In this document: positions 42,000-53,146 of the stretch, one piece after another
Numbering within the stretch: the first letter of the stretch is position 1
Layout of the letters: each line of letters starts with the position of its first letter
DNA from: Massospora cicadina
Lineage: Eukaryota; Entomophthoromycota; Entomophthoromycetes; Entomophthorales; Entomophthoraceae
Reading direction: 5' to 3'
Assembly (NCBI GenBank): GCA_022478985.1
Contig: JAKSZP010009246.1
Coordinates: forward strand, 1-64,000
Length of the DNA stretch: 64,000 bases
Translations under genes and position numbers: made by a program
The notes under the pieces: model-generated
Databases searched by the model: none
What the model saw: the letters and a program-made list of their open reading frames with translations, nothing else
What the model was told of the DNA's origin: nothing

Positions 42000-44331
42000 A
42001 TTTTTATTTAACTGAGGCAAGCCAACCAGGGGATGGGCATTACTGAGTATGTGTGGGAACAAAAAAGGGGGAAGCGAATGTAGAACAAATTGGGCACCCT
42101 GGGGTACTCAGGTTACCCCTGTTGCCAGCGGGATTGACAGGTATGGGGGTTGGTGCGCTACTCTGAGGGAGTTTTCCCCGTTATGGAGCAGGTGTGAAGG
42201 AAGAAGTCTGTGTGGAGGAACCAGAGTGGGAACCACGATACTATAAGCACCTGTTGCCTTGGCCTCATATATCCATAGAGCCAGGCTTGGAAGTGCTCCA
42301 ATAAGTGGACGTGGAACCTGTTGATAACCCCACGGATGGTTGGGACCGTGCCCTTGAATGCATCTAAAGCAATGGTGTGGATTGTCCACATTGCAATGGG
42401 TATCATTAGGGAGCGGAGGGTAGATGGGATTGGTGATTCAATCTGGAGTGCAAGGAGGCTTTTTGAGATAGAAAATTCTTACTCGTTTTGGAGCTTAAGC
42501 AGGCGCGCGACTTCCCGCCATATGGCTTTGGTTGGGGGGCATGTTTCTAGGCGGTGTTATAGGGAGCCCTCCCCTCCACATACTGCACAAGTTGCATGGA
42601 GGGAATTGGAGCGGTCCGCCATCCTATAGGTCCTTCTCAGACAGCGCCAGGCGTTGGCTCTTACCCTCAGCTGTAAAAGTGGGTGGTGCGACATTTTCCA
42701 CACTGCCTTCTGTGTGGTTAAGTTGTAGGGAATGTCCAACACATCTAGGTATTCGATTCTAGCAATGATTGGGGTTGTAGCAAGCATGTCTCTCTGGGGG
42801 TGGTTTTCTGGATTTCTTAATTTGAAGTGGGGGCTGGATCATCCCCTTCCCTGCACAGTGCCAGTGTTCTCTATGGTCCACCCCATGCGTTAAATGGCTC
42901 AGAGGATGCATTTGAAGTGAGGGGGGTTCCATGCGGGCCCATTGCAGTAGGGTGTTTAGTAAGGTTTGATAATAGTCTGGGTGGGCTATATGAGTTAGTT
43001 AATTTGAGCGCTTGTGCAAAGTTAGTCCTCGCTGCACTAGATAAGTGTTGTTGCAGGAGGTCTGGGGTAAGGAATTCCTTTATCCAGGTACCCAGGATGC
43101 AGTTGGCGTGGCTCTCAAAATCTATTAGTTTCATGCCTCCGCTTGAGCGTGGGCCAAAGAGAGTTTCCATCCATATGGGAGGATGGGATCTGGGCCACAG
43201 CCAGCCCTGGATGAGCGCGTGGATTGAAGTTATAAAGGTGGGTGAGAAGGCTATCATGTGGGCAGGGTACCATAGTATTTGGAGGGTGAGTGAGTTAGCA
43301 ACTGCTACTCACCCCATTAGTCCTGGGGATCTTCCCTTGAGGGAGGCGACGCGAATGGATACCCGCTGTAGTAGGTTGCTTTCCATTGTCTCATTGGCAT
43401 ATCCCCCTGTTTCCAGCCATATCCCAAGGTGGCAGACAGTAGTGGTGGTGGGAGGTGATGCAAAGGGTAATATGAGTGGGTTTTTCCTTTGTATGGGGGT
43501 GTGAGGTTCTGGTGTTGTAGCCCAGTTGTTAGTGTAATTGCCTAAGAGAATGATTTCTGTCTTTCTTTTGTTAAGCGATGCATTGCTCACCTTGGAGTAT
43601 TCCTCTAGAGTGCGTTCTAGTTGACGGGCATCATTGTTGTTAGCTATTCCTGCCACAAAGTCATCCGCAAAGGCCAGTATCTTGAATGTTGGCTGGCCTT
43701 GTGCAGTTATGCCCATGAGGCTTGAGTCAGTTATGCGGAGGAGTGGATTGAAACTGAAATTATACAGCAGTGGGATGAGGGGGTCCCCTTGTTTGATCCC
43801 TCTGTGTGATGTAATATTGTTAATTAGGAAGCCAAGGCCGCATACAGCCATGGTTGCAGATTCTGTAAGGAGCATCGCCCAGTTTATGAATCTAAAGTGG
43901 GAGTTTGAAAGCGTGTAGGCATTCTTTTAGGTATGGCCAACTAACGCGGTCATACGCTTTTCCTGGTCTAAAAAGACCAATACTTCAGTTGCTTTGGACT
44001 GACATGTTTGCAACAGGGTGTATGTTGTTCCAGATTAAGCGCCCTGGTATAAACCCAAACTGGTTGGGTGACAGGACGTTAGAGGCTATTGTGCCTAATA
44101 TGGCCGCTAAAATCTTTTTTAGAATCTTTGTATCAGTATTAGAAAGTGCAATTGGACGCCAGTTGGCCAGGTCCAGTTTGTCACCCTTCTTAAATAGGGT
44201 TATGGCATATGATTCATTGCCACCAGGTAGGAGGCGTGGTTCCATCAAGCACTGGTTCATAGACAACAATAGGAGGGGGCAATTTGCTGAAAATATTTTT
44301 TGTAAAATTTGTAGGGTATCCCATCAGGCCC
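42000..44331 (-). mobile_element. L1: 5'-truncated Tad1-like LINE
   Basis: L1 is 2332 bp. Its 3' end (42001-42038, minus) is nearly identical to the K4 3' end. Its 5' end stops inside the RT near the GPDGIPY motif. A 13-bp target duplication with one mismatch, TTTTTATCAT(A/T)GG, flanks it (41987-41999, 44332-44344), as expected from target-primed reverse transcription that stopped early. It encodes the RT from LANWRPIALSNTDTKIL (about 44160) onward, the thumb, and the C-terminal CCHC (ATCAVCGGEGS, about 42585). Confidence 0.9.
42150..44331 (-). pseudogene. L1 ORF2 remnant: LINE reverse transcriptase and C-terminal region
   Basis: FKKGDKLDLANWRPIALSNT.., GFIPGRLIWNN, HRGIKQGDPLIPLLYNF and the catalytic AFADDFV (about 43670) are canonical non-LTR RT motifs. 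The C-terminal part includes HLGIWLETGGY, GPRSSGGMKLIDFESHANCILGTW, WRCLRRTYRMADRSNSLHATCAVCG. Frames change at about 43980, 43300, 42870 and 42560. It aligns throughout with L2. Confidence 0.88.
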
Positions 44332-44344
44332 TTTTTATCATTGG

Positions 44345-45265
44345 CCTGTTCACTCTTATATTCTAGAATAACAACATATTTAGATTAACTGATAAATCAT
44401 AGAAGATATTCTTTTATGGCTATATAAATCTTTGCTTAGATTTATAAATTTGAACACAGGATGCACAACTTTAATGTAACCAAGGTGGATTGACCTTGAA
44501 ACAAATATACCAAACCAAGGTTTTTTCTGGACAGTACAGGTTTCGCCTGTGTTAAAAAACCTGAAGTAGAGATGAAGCAGGAATTACCTTACCAGGCTAA
44601 TTACCCCTTAGGATGCACAACCTAAGAAATGGTAATATACAAAAATAAAATATAGGATTTTATTTAGGTATATTTTTGTTTCTAACCATATGTGACTGGC
44701 ATGCAGAGAGTGTTTCTATAACAAGATTGAAATTCAGATCACAATCTAGATGAGTCGTCTTAGTTTAGAAATCTTATAACCCTTTTAGTGCCAATTATCT
44801 TTATAAGTATCAGTGCTTTATATAAACTTAAGATGAAAAGTAAGCACCAATTGTTAAAATTATTATGATAGTTATTTGTGCCAAGTATACTTGTTGTAAT
44901 TGGTGCTTAGGCTTTGAGTACAACAGCACAGATACTGGATACAATAGTAAGATAGAGAAAACTGTATGAAGACAGTAGCCCAAAAGTAAAATAAAAAAGA
45001 TTTTTATTGTCTAAGGTTATATTTTCAGCAGCTATATCAAGTCAAAAAACATAAGATCACATTCAAATTGCTACTCCCATCATTATAAACTATATTTATA
45101 ATATTGGGCAATGCATATTAATTTTTAATATGGTAGGAACTATTGGACTAGAATCCAGGGATATATAAACTTACCAATTGTTTTTACGCCAGCTTGAGGC
45201 AAGGGAGATAATAATAGTCCCTCTTTTGCTTCAAATAATTATTTAATAAAATTCAAATTTAAATA
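44345..45265. other. AT-rich stretch, nothing recognised
   Basis: No open frame with a recognisable domain and no repeat boundary, apart from the right copy of L1's target duplication at its left edge. Confidence 0.6.
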
Positions 45266-45269
45266 AAAA

Positions 45270-46930
45270 TGCTCTCTGTTACCTTTTTGCCTGTGTCACT
45301 ACTAGCCCATGTTGACTATATCAACGCAGTTGCCTCTGCATGGGGTGGTGGTGCGCCGCCTCCTGGAATTTATCAGCCACTACTGAAACTCCCCCTGTCT
45401 GGCCCAGATAGCCCTGTGAACACTTCCAATTGCTAAATCATGCCTCAGGACTTAGCCACCACCTTGCATGCTCCTGGAAGTTCTAAGAAGCTCATGGTGC
45501 TCCCTCAGAGCAACCTGCATTTTGGTTTTCAGGTCAAATATGGGAACCTCTTCCCCCTACATGAGCGCAGCCATCATTGAGATGGACATGGCAGTTTACA
45601 AACCTTCTGGATTCATAGAGTTTCTGCCCATTTAAGGGTACTTTGATATTAGCTCTTTGAAAAGACCATGCCATGGCGGCAGCACAATGCCTTTAATATA
45701 TAAAATAACTTATCCCAACCATAAGGATTTTCTTGCCAGATGAGGCCAAACTGGTGGTCCAGTTTACCATCTTACCAACCCACCTCTCCCTAAAATGCCT
45801 TCACCATGAGCTCATGGAGGGCTTGGCTGCCTATGGCACCAACCCCATGCTGCAATTCATGGTTCCAGCTGGTGCAAATCATCTTTCTGGGCCTCACACA
45901 TTTGCTAAAATCCACTCATGCTTTTGGGACACCCACCTCACAATACCTTACTGCGCTGTGATCAGATAAACCCCTGATAATCCCTTCTGGTCATTCATTG
46001 AGAATGGCCACGCCATCTGTTTCTTATGCTTCACATTGACCATTCAAAGCACAAGTGCTCAGCAATTTTTTGTGGAAGCTGGTTCCACTTCTCCTCCCTC
46101 TAGCATAAACCTCACTACTGTTTTTAGTAACTTCTTTGAATGGGGATTGATTCTCCCTCCCCCAACCTCAACTGCCACAGGTGATGCCCACTGCTCCACC
46201 CAACCAAGATTTGAATGCCAGAACCATTTCTGAGCAGATGAGTGCTCAAGTGCTGGCGGATTTGCCATGGTCCACTGTGTTTGGTCATTTAGCATCTGCC
46301 ACCCACTAAGCCTTGTTGCTGGTTCAAAGCTGGCTGTGTCAAATCCTTTAGAGGCTCTCAAGTGTATTGATAGTTCAGACTTAGCCTATGGAATAAAACC
46401 TGACTTCAACTGGTCAGAATTTTTCACCTAACCCCCTAATTCAGCCCCACTTTCACTTTCACCCTTGTGCTGGATATCCATTCTATAGAAATATTCATCA
46501 GAAAGCCATTGATGTAACCACTCCCCCCACCAACTCCCTCCTCTGCCAAGCCCTACATACGGCAATCAAGCCACCTTGTGAGGTTTTCACCATCACTAAT
46601 TTCCCCAGTGATTACCCTAAAGATGCGAGTTTTGATATTAAAGGGCTTACATTTGTAGCTGGCCATGAGTGCATTGACGCAGTCAGATATTTTCTTTATG
46701 ACCCCACCTACCCCAAGCCCACAAATGAATTAAATCATTCACTTGTATGCCTGAAATCGTCAACTTAGCTGAATAACAGATTGCCCAATAAGTCAAGGAT
46801 TCACACCACTGGCCTCATTGATGAGGAGAACCCTCACCTCTTTCTCCTTCTACCCCACGCTTTTGAGACTCCAACCTCTATTTGTCTGCCTTTGCCCACC
46901 ACCTGAAGCTGGTTCCAGATTAAAAACCCC
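45270..46930 (+). pseudogene. K2 ORF1: gag-like protein, degraded
   Basis: The segments GFQVKYGNLFPLHE (about 45533-45570), LPTHLSLKCLHHELMEGLAAYGTNPMLQFMVPAG (about 45768-45875) and CFLCF..DHSKHKC (about 46021-46052, read across a frameshift; CCHC knuckle) match K1, K3 and K4. Downstream sequence is more diverged, with many stops. Confidence 0.68.
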
Positions 46931-46984
46931 TGACCCATCTTCCCCTTCAAATATGGATGCTTAGGCCAACGCCACAGCACCATG

Positions 46985-47014
46985 TTTAAATTTTAAATTT
47001 TAAATTTATTGCGG
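46985..47014 (-). repeat. AATTTAAA-type 3' tail of LINE L2
   Basis: Several units of a TTTAAATT-like repeat lie directly after the LINE 3' end and before the target duplication. Short A/T repeats instead of plain poly(A) are also seen at the K1 3' end (AAATAAATTTATAATTTAAA). Confidence 0.75.
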
Positions 47015-47172
47015 GGAAGGCTGACCATGGGACGGACACTTCTGAATATGACTCAGACGAGACAAAACTTAGCACCAGGGGAGGCACCCCAGAGAAGCGA
47101 TGCTATCTCTTGTTGCCAGCGGTAACGCCACTTATGGGAAGGGGGAGGGAACGTGTGTAGGGGGCGTAGCCA

Positions 47173-48467
47173 CTATTGAGCACGTGTGGAGGAAGGGGTC
47201 TGATTTGATGAACCAGACTGGGAACCAGGAGGAGACCAGCTGTCGGCGACGTGGTGGGAGATATCCAAACATCCACACTTGAAAGTGATCCACCAAATGA
47301 GACCGGAATCTGTGGACAGCTTCAGGGAGGGTGGGGATGGATCCGGCAATGGCATCCAAGACAATCGTGTGGATAGTCCACATGGCGATTGCAACCACCA
47401 GAGCACAAAGGGAGGGTGGGAGGGGGAGGCCATTGATGAAGCAAACATATCTCTTGACAGACTGAAGGGATTTGTTTGATCCTGGCCTAGCAGACGTTGG
47501 ACTTCGCGCCATATTACTTTAGAGGTGGGGCACTTCTCCAGGCGGTGAAACAGCGTTCCATACTGGCCACACATGACACAGGATGAGTGTAAAGCATTAG
47601 AACGCTCAGCTGTACGATACACCCGCCTCAGGCAGCGCCACACATGGGAGCAGACTTGAGGCTGCAACAGAGGATGGTGTGCGTATTTCCAGATAGTCTT
47701 TTGGGTCTCAGTGGAATAAGGGATGTCCATCATGTCCAGGTAGTCCACCCTGGATAGGACTTGGGGTCGAATGGGGATCACGCCATCATGGATGGGTAGC
47801 CCCTGTACCTCTTGTGTGAACTGAGGAGAGGGGTGGCCTCTTTGGGTTGTATGTCCACTAATACAAATTCTCCACTCTGCGCTTCGCATGGAGAGTAGGA
47901 TTCGTTTGTAGTGGGTTTTGGTCCCGTGAGGACCTGTGGCTGATGTGTGTGATGCGAGGTATTTCATCAGGGAGTGGGGTTTAATGGATTGTTGAGGCCC
48001 AAGGCTCGGGAGAAGTTGGAGCAGGCCGCGTGGGACCAGTGTTGGGATGGGAGTGTAGGAGCAGTGACGGCCGCAATCCAGGTGCCCAGGATCTTGGCGG
48101 CATGGGCTTTGAAGTCAAGTAGGCCCATGCCACCATGATGATGAGGGCCAAACATGACCTCTAGCCGTACTGATGGAGGGCGGCCTGACCAAAGCCAACC
48201 TTGTAGCAAAGCATACAGGGATTTGAAGAAGCTTGGGGAGAAGGGGATGGCATGGGCTCCAAACCAGACTTTGGATAGGAGCATAGAGTTGGCAAGAACA
48301 ACCCTACCAGTGAGGGTAGTAGGGTGGGCTCTGAGAGAGGCGATTTGCTTCGTCACGTTGTCCAGTATATGGCACTCCATTACTGCTGACGCGTATCCTC
48401 CTGCCTCCAACCACACGCCCAGATGGCGTACCGGTCCTATGGTAGGTCGTGGCACAAAGGGGAGCAC
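47173..48467 (-). pseudogene. L2 ORF2 thumb and C-terminal CCHC region
   Basis: 48467-47967: HLGVWLEAGGYASAVMECH.., VLANSMLLSKVWFGAHAIPF, and GMGLLDFKAHAAKILGTWIAA, the region downstream of the RT. 47967-47173: VWRCLRRVYRTAERSNALHS, then CVMCGQYGTLFHRLEKC, a CX2CX7HX4C knuckle usual at the C-terminus of Tad1/R1-type ORF2 proteins. The two parts are in different frames (TGATG overlap at about 47967). Confidence 0.85.
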
Positions 48468-48613
48468 CGGTGGAGCGGTGTGTTTTGAGTTAGTAAGGCG
48501 TGGACTTGGGCGAGCAGATGGGCTGGGTTGGGAACTACTTGCTGGGGCCCAGCAGTCCTGAAACCGACCAAGGAGGATGATTTCGGTTTTGGAGGCGTTC
48601 AGTGCCGCGTTGC

Positions 48614-49426
48614 TTACCCAGAATATTCCTGGATGAGGGCTTCAAGCGCGCGTGCATCTTTGTTATTAGACACCCCCACCACGCAATCATCTGCAAATGC
48701 CATCATCTTGACTGGGGTTTGGCCTGGCACATGGACCCCAGTGAGTTGGGCATTCACATTTCGCAGTAGTGGGTCAAGGCTGAAGTTGTATAAGAGTGGG
48801 CTAAGGGGGTCCCCTTGTCGCAGGCCCCTTTGAGGATGGACTACTTCCGTTAGGAAACCTGGGCCGCGCACTGCCATTGTTGCAGATTCCGTGAGCAGCA
48901 TCACCCAGTTAATGAAGCGGGGAGGTAGGCGGAATTGTTGGAGGCAGGCCCTAAGGTATTCCCAGTTTACTCTATCATAGGCCTTTTGTTGGTCCAAGAA
49001 TACAAGTGCCCCAGAGGCTGTGGACTGACACACATTAGCCGCAGAGTGCACGTTATCCCAAATCGACCTTCTGGGGATGAAACCAAATTGTTCTGGAGAG
49101 ATGGTGGCAGATGCTACAGTCCCTAAACGGTTAGCCATGATTTTTGTTAAAATTTTGGTGTCTGTGTTTGTTAGAGAAATGGGGCGCCAGTTGGCTAAGT
49201 CTAGCCTATCCCCTTTCTTGAAGAGTGTGACTGTAAAGGCCTCATGTCCTCCTGGTAGGAGGCGCGTTTCCAACAGGCTTTGGTTGAGTGAGGCTAGCAG
49301 CAATGGGGATATATATTTAAAATATTTTTTGTAGAACTCATATGGAATGCCATCTGGGCCTGGGCATTTTTGGTTTGGCGCACCGCGAATGGTAGTCCAT
49401 AATTCGTTAGGAGTAATTAAATTCAT
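48614..49426 (-). pseudogene. L2 ORF2 reverse transcriptase domain, open over 270 codons
   Basis: All canonical non-LTR RT blocks are present in one frame: CPGPDGIPYEFYK, LFKKGDRLDLANWRPISLTN, GFIPRRSIWDN, LDQQKAYDRVNWEYL, RGLRQGDPLSPLLYNFSLDP and the catalytic AFADDCVVG (about 48690). It copies the element RNA at the nicked target. The upstream frame (50337-49426) ends in a stop that overlaps this Met, so a frameshift separates them. The domain itself appears undamaged. Confidence 0.92.
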
Positions 49427-50756
49427 TATTTCTGGGTATCAGAAAATGGTGCGGATATAAGCTCTGTCAAGAAATTCTGCCATTTTGGCCAGCTGAATTG
49501 GTTCAGCTCGGTATAACTCAGAGTAATATCTTTGCATTTAAATTGCCACTTCGGCCAGTGTGTCCACAATAGAATTATCCGATCTTCACACCTGTGTGCA
49601 GGCCACACTCTGGCGTGGTGCAAAAATTTTTTATAGAAGTATGCGGTGCACTTGTCGCCTTTAGTGATGCGTGTGGCCCTGTATTGGATACAAACCCAAT
49701 GTTTGTGTTGCCTTTCAAGTGCGTTGAGGTGGGCTGCTGCCTCCGCCCACTTCTGGCCCCATGCAGGGCTATATCCTGAGGCTGGAATGTTGGACTCCAA
49801 GTGGGCCAATTCCGCCAGTGCACATGATATAACCGCCGATGTGGCTCGTGAGCATCTGGATGAGAGATGGCAATAGTGGCGGATGGTGTCTTCTTTGAAA
49901 GTTGCCCATGTGGAAATGGGGTCCACGCAAAATGGTGCAATAAATGATTTTGCCAAAGTTGCCTCTTCCACCCACGTGGAAAATCCTGGCGACGCAAGCT
50001 CTGGGGGCGGATTTTGCACCAATGTGGGGCCTTTGCAACTGTGACGGGTAAGTGGTATGTTATTGAGACCAGTTGGTGGTCGGAGAATTCCATTTTCATT
50101 GTTTTGAAGTGGGAGATGTGGGGCTGGAATTTCGCCGGCGCTAGAATAAGGCCAATGCAGGTCATGGACCTTAATTGGCCGTTGTGGACGTGGGGACGCG
50201 TCATGTTTTTGAGCAGTGGGGCATGTCATGGCAGCGCATCCATTAACCCAAGGGTGGCTTTTAGAACGCATAGTTATACATGACCCTGTGGGGTGTGGGG
50301 TGAGGGCGGCCGCCGGTCCGTTGGTGAGGTTAGCCAACAGTTCATGTCACCAATTAGGAAAGAATTGGGGGTAGTGGGAGGGATTTGACTGACGAGAAAA
50401 ATTCCTGACGCTCTTGTGCACCGTTTGGGGCGTAAATGTTGACGATTGTGTGTGCAACATTGGCCCATGAGAAGGTGACAATGAGCACTCAGTCATTTAG
50501 GAATGTTTCTGAAGATGTACATTTGAAAAAATTGTTTTTTCTGAATCAGCACCCCACAGTGCTTTGACCAAAAGGATAGGGATGGTAGGAGCATTGTTTT
50601 CCAAGCTTCCTCAGAGCCTCGTGGACAGTGGGTTTCCTGGATGGCCAGGATATCCATGGGTAAATTATTTTGTAAAAAACTCAGTTTCCTAGCCCGGGAT
50701 GGGGAGGCCTTGAGTCTGGCAATATTCAGCATCCCTAGAGTGAAGGTTTCCCCCAT
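49427..50756 (-). pseudogene. L2 ORF2 endonuclease (APE-type) and linker
   Basis: 50756-50493: LGMLNIARLKASPSRARKLSFLQNNLPMDILAIQETHC is the N-terminal half of an APE-type endonuclease, with the QETH glutamate. About 50440-50350 reads FNIYAPNGAQ..FLIGDMNCW in changing frames (the GDFN-like motif). From 50337 one frame of 303 codons covers the rest of the endonuclease and the linker, including GDKCTAYFYKKFLHH. The enzyme nicks target DNA. Two to three frameshifts. Confidence 0.85.
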
Positions 50757-50864
50757 CGCACCTTAGGTGTGAGGGGTGGGCCCCCTGGCCCACCAGCCTC
50801 TTCCAGGTCCCCACGGGCTTTCACAGCAGCGCAGGTATTAGCAGCAACGCTATTGGGGTTTTTG

Positions 50865-52174
50865 TCAATTTTTGCGGAAAGAGTCGCGTTGGCTTTGGCC
50901 TTCGCTTTTTGTTTTCCCGACGTTGGACGAATTTTTTGCGGTGCAGATAAGTTTGGTGCACCGTTGAGTGGGGCAAAAAATTTTTTTGGTTGGGATAGGT
51001 CCCAAGTCAGTTTTGACTGGGGCTTGGGTGTAGTGATTGGGTGAGATCGAATCTCCCATCAGATCCTCAGATTGAGTGGCCCATTTGGCATGGGCCTCCC
51101 AATCTGATTGGGTGATGGATCCCTGAGTTGCTTCCACCGCGAAGGTCTCCATGTCCTCCTGGCGTTGTGAGTGTGGGATGGTGGTGGTGACCTTGGCCGC
51201 TTCCTTGGCCGCAGTCCTATGGGCCTGCTTAGCCTTCTTCCACTCCTGCGGGGAGATGGGCTTTTATCAATAGATAGCAGCCTTGTGCTCCCCATGGGAA
51301 AGCCTCTTTGGTGCTTGCGGTTGGTTCATAGTGCGCCTCTCCACTGGCCATGGCTGCCGAGGGGTGCTCTTGGAATGTAACTCCCTCTTTGATGGGGCAT
51401 GCATGTGCCTTATGGCTGAACATGACACAGTGGGTGCAAATGGTGGGCGCGCAGTCCACGGTTACCCGGAATGGGTGGGTGTGTGCCCTGCAATGTCAAT
51501 AAAGGTGGAGTGTGGGATCCAGGTTAGGTCCTTCGCAATCTCCTCAGTTGGGGTCAGAACTATGATGGCTTTGCTGGTGCACAGGTGTGGCATCAGCGTG
51601 AAACATTGCATTTCAAAAGATTGTATTTCGCTGTATATGGCGAGACCATCTTTCAGGTGTTGCTCCAAAATGTCACGTTTATGTAGTAGGCAAAAAGTCA
51701 AACATGAGGAAAATTTGGTTTGATTTTGTCCATCTGGTGCATTTAGTTTCAATGACCCATTGCCCTTCAGGGAGGTTGACCACTACGCGCACTGCTGCAG
51801 CCTCATCTGCTGCTATTTTGCTTTTAAAACCTAGGTCCAGCCAACCGCGTGACATGGAGTGAGTTGCAACATACACCGCAGTCAGGAAAATTTTGTGTAC
51901 ATCTTCACAAAATTTTTCCCATAGGGCCATTTTTTGGATGTCCAGATACACACGGACTCCAAATTCCACCGACGAAAGTGGCTGGGAATGTGGCGTGTTG
52001 ATGTACTGGTTGCATCGTGCTTGCCACGCGAGTATCTCTGGGGGAAATTGTGACCGCCAGTTTTTTTAGATTTTTTTCTATTCCGCCGGATTCTCCGGGG
52101 CGTTTTCGAATGTTAGAGGCCTCAGGCCTTCCGCCTGCTCCTCTTGCCTTGCTTGCCCAACTGCTCCCAGACAT
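50865..52174 (-). pseudogene. L2 ORF1: gag-like RNA-binding protein with CCHC knuckle
   Basis: It starts at MSGSSWASKARGAGG (52174). The middle parts are FGVRVYLDIQKMALWEKF.. (51969-51840), DLGFKSKIAADEAAAVRVVV, and KRDILEQHLKDGLAIYSEI (about 51680). CTHCVMFSHKAHAC (about 51436-51395) is a CX2CX4HX4C zinc knuckle. A basic tail follows (RRSGRRLSRPIGLRPRKRPRS, about 51255-51190). Four or more frame changes. The layout parallels the K-element proteins (AADEAAA versus ADDATAA; LPTHL..LMDSLTAYG). Confidence 0.8.
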
Positions 52175-52232
52175 GGGCGCAGACTAATCCCCTCTATGAG
52201 ATTATCAAACTAGATTTAGTCTTGAATTGAAT

Positions 52233-52268
52233 GGGTTGCAAAAGTGTTTGCAACGAGAAAGAAAAGTT
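52233..52268 (-). other. 5'-terminal hairpin of LINE L2
   Basis: GTTGCAAA (52254-52247 on the minus strand) pairs with TTTGCAAC (52242-52235) around a 4-base CACT loop, 15 bases in from the element's 5' end. K1 has CACTCAAA/TTTGAGTG at the same place (36542-36563). Confidence 0.65.
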
Positions 52269-52284
52269 GCCACAGCACCATGTT

Positions 52285-53146
52285 AGGTTTTTTAATTCTA
52301 TCTAATAATTACTTTGTTTGGCACAACAAAATTAAGATGTGTGGAGGAACCCCCTTTTGGGTTGGTCACTACTAGTACTAAAAAATAATGATAATAATAA
52401 AGGGGAGTTGAGATTACATGGCCATGAACCAAGGTAAATCAATAATAATGAGTGATTTGAGCCATATCACCAATGGGGTGGGAAGGAATTGAACCTCATT
52501 AGATACATATTTTAGTCAAAGGGTCAGGGTGAGAAAACAAATGTAATCTAGTTCTATTCATCAATAACTGCATAAGATATTTAGCACGAGGTGAGGTAAT
52601 CCAAAGTAAACTAATTTTATGTATCAACATCAGTATCAAGGCCCAAAGGATAAATCCTCTGTATAAATATAAAATAAAAATTAAGTATAAATAGTAGCAT
52701 GAAAATAATATTATATGGCTGGACAGACCAAAATGCAACATTTTTTCCAATTGACCAAACATCTGAGCACAAAAATTAAATTAGGGGTTATATTAGACTA
52801 TTGAGAAGCTGGGGCCATAAGTTTAGTTAATGCTTGCTATCCATTATTTCTATTTACTAGATTAGCTACTGGCAGCACATAAAAAATCTAATAATGTAAT
52901 ATCTTTTCACATGAATTTAGTAAGATTAGTGTTTTACAAAGACACGCTATTTTCTCCCTGGTTAGGATAAACATCACCAGAGGCAGCAATAGGATCTTAT
53001 TTAGATCAACAATGGGGCAGAAGTAATTTACCATATAGAGTCTGAGATATAGTAAAGTCAATATCCATACTACAAGGGCTTTATAGACAGGTGTTATGGT
53101 AAAGCTGCATCCAGAGAATAATAATTCCATTAGACTCAACTATTGA
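52285..53146. other. End of K2, then unassigned AT-rich DNA
   Basis: 52285-52386 appears to be the 3' end of K2. The remainder to the K3 border holds short minus-strand open stretches without recognisable domains. Confidence 0.5.

Larger units (their letters stand above)
46987..52268 (-). mobile_element. L2: full-length Tad1-like LINE (5282 bp)
   Basis: L2 is flanked by a perfect 16-bp target duplication, GCCACAGCACCATGTT, at 46971-46986 and 52269-52284. The minus strand carries ORF1 (gag-like, CCHC) then ORF2 (endonuclease, RT, C-terminal CCHC), the order of Tad1-like LINEs. The 5' end is AACTTTTCTTTCTC plus an 8-bp stem hairpin. The 3' end is CCATGGTCAGCCTTCCCCGC followed by an AATTTAAA tail. 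Only a handful of frameshifts/stops break ORF2, so it is the least decayed large element in the window. Confidence 0.95.
45266..52386 (+). mobile_element. K2: ORF1-only element split by LINE L2, alternate 3' end
   Basis: The ORF1-like coding part is at 45270-46970, then L2 is inserted at 46986/52269, and K2 resumes at 52285. Before insertion the sequence would have run ..CACCATGTTAGGTTTT... The likely 3' end is at about 52340-52386: CCTTTTGGGTTGG, then CACTACTAGTACTAAAAAA. That end is unlike the 3' end of K1/K3/K4 but is seen alone in a 46-bp insertion at 60649-60694. The start is approximate. Confidence 0.65.

Noticed and set aside
42827..43504. 225-codon plus-strand open frame
   Set aside because: Antisense shadow of the L1 RT/thumb region, which aligns residue by residue with L2 on the minus strand.
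48154..48833. Plus-strand open frames of 100-135 codons
   Set aside because: Shadows of the L2 ORF2 coding strand.
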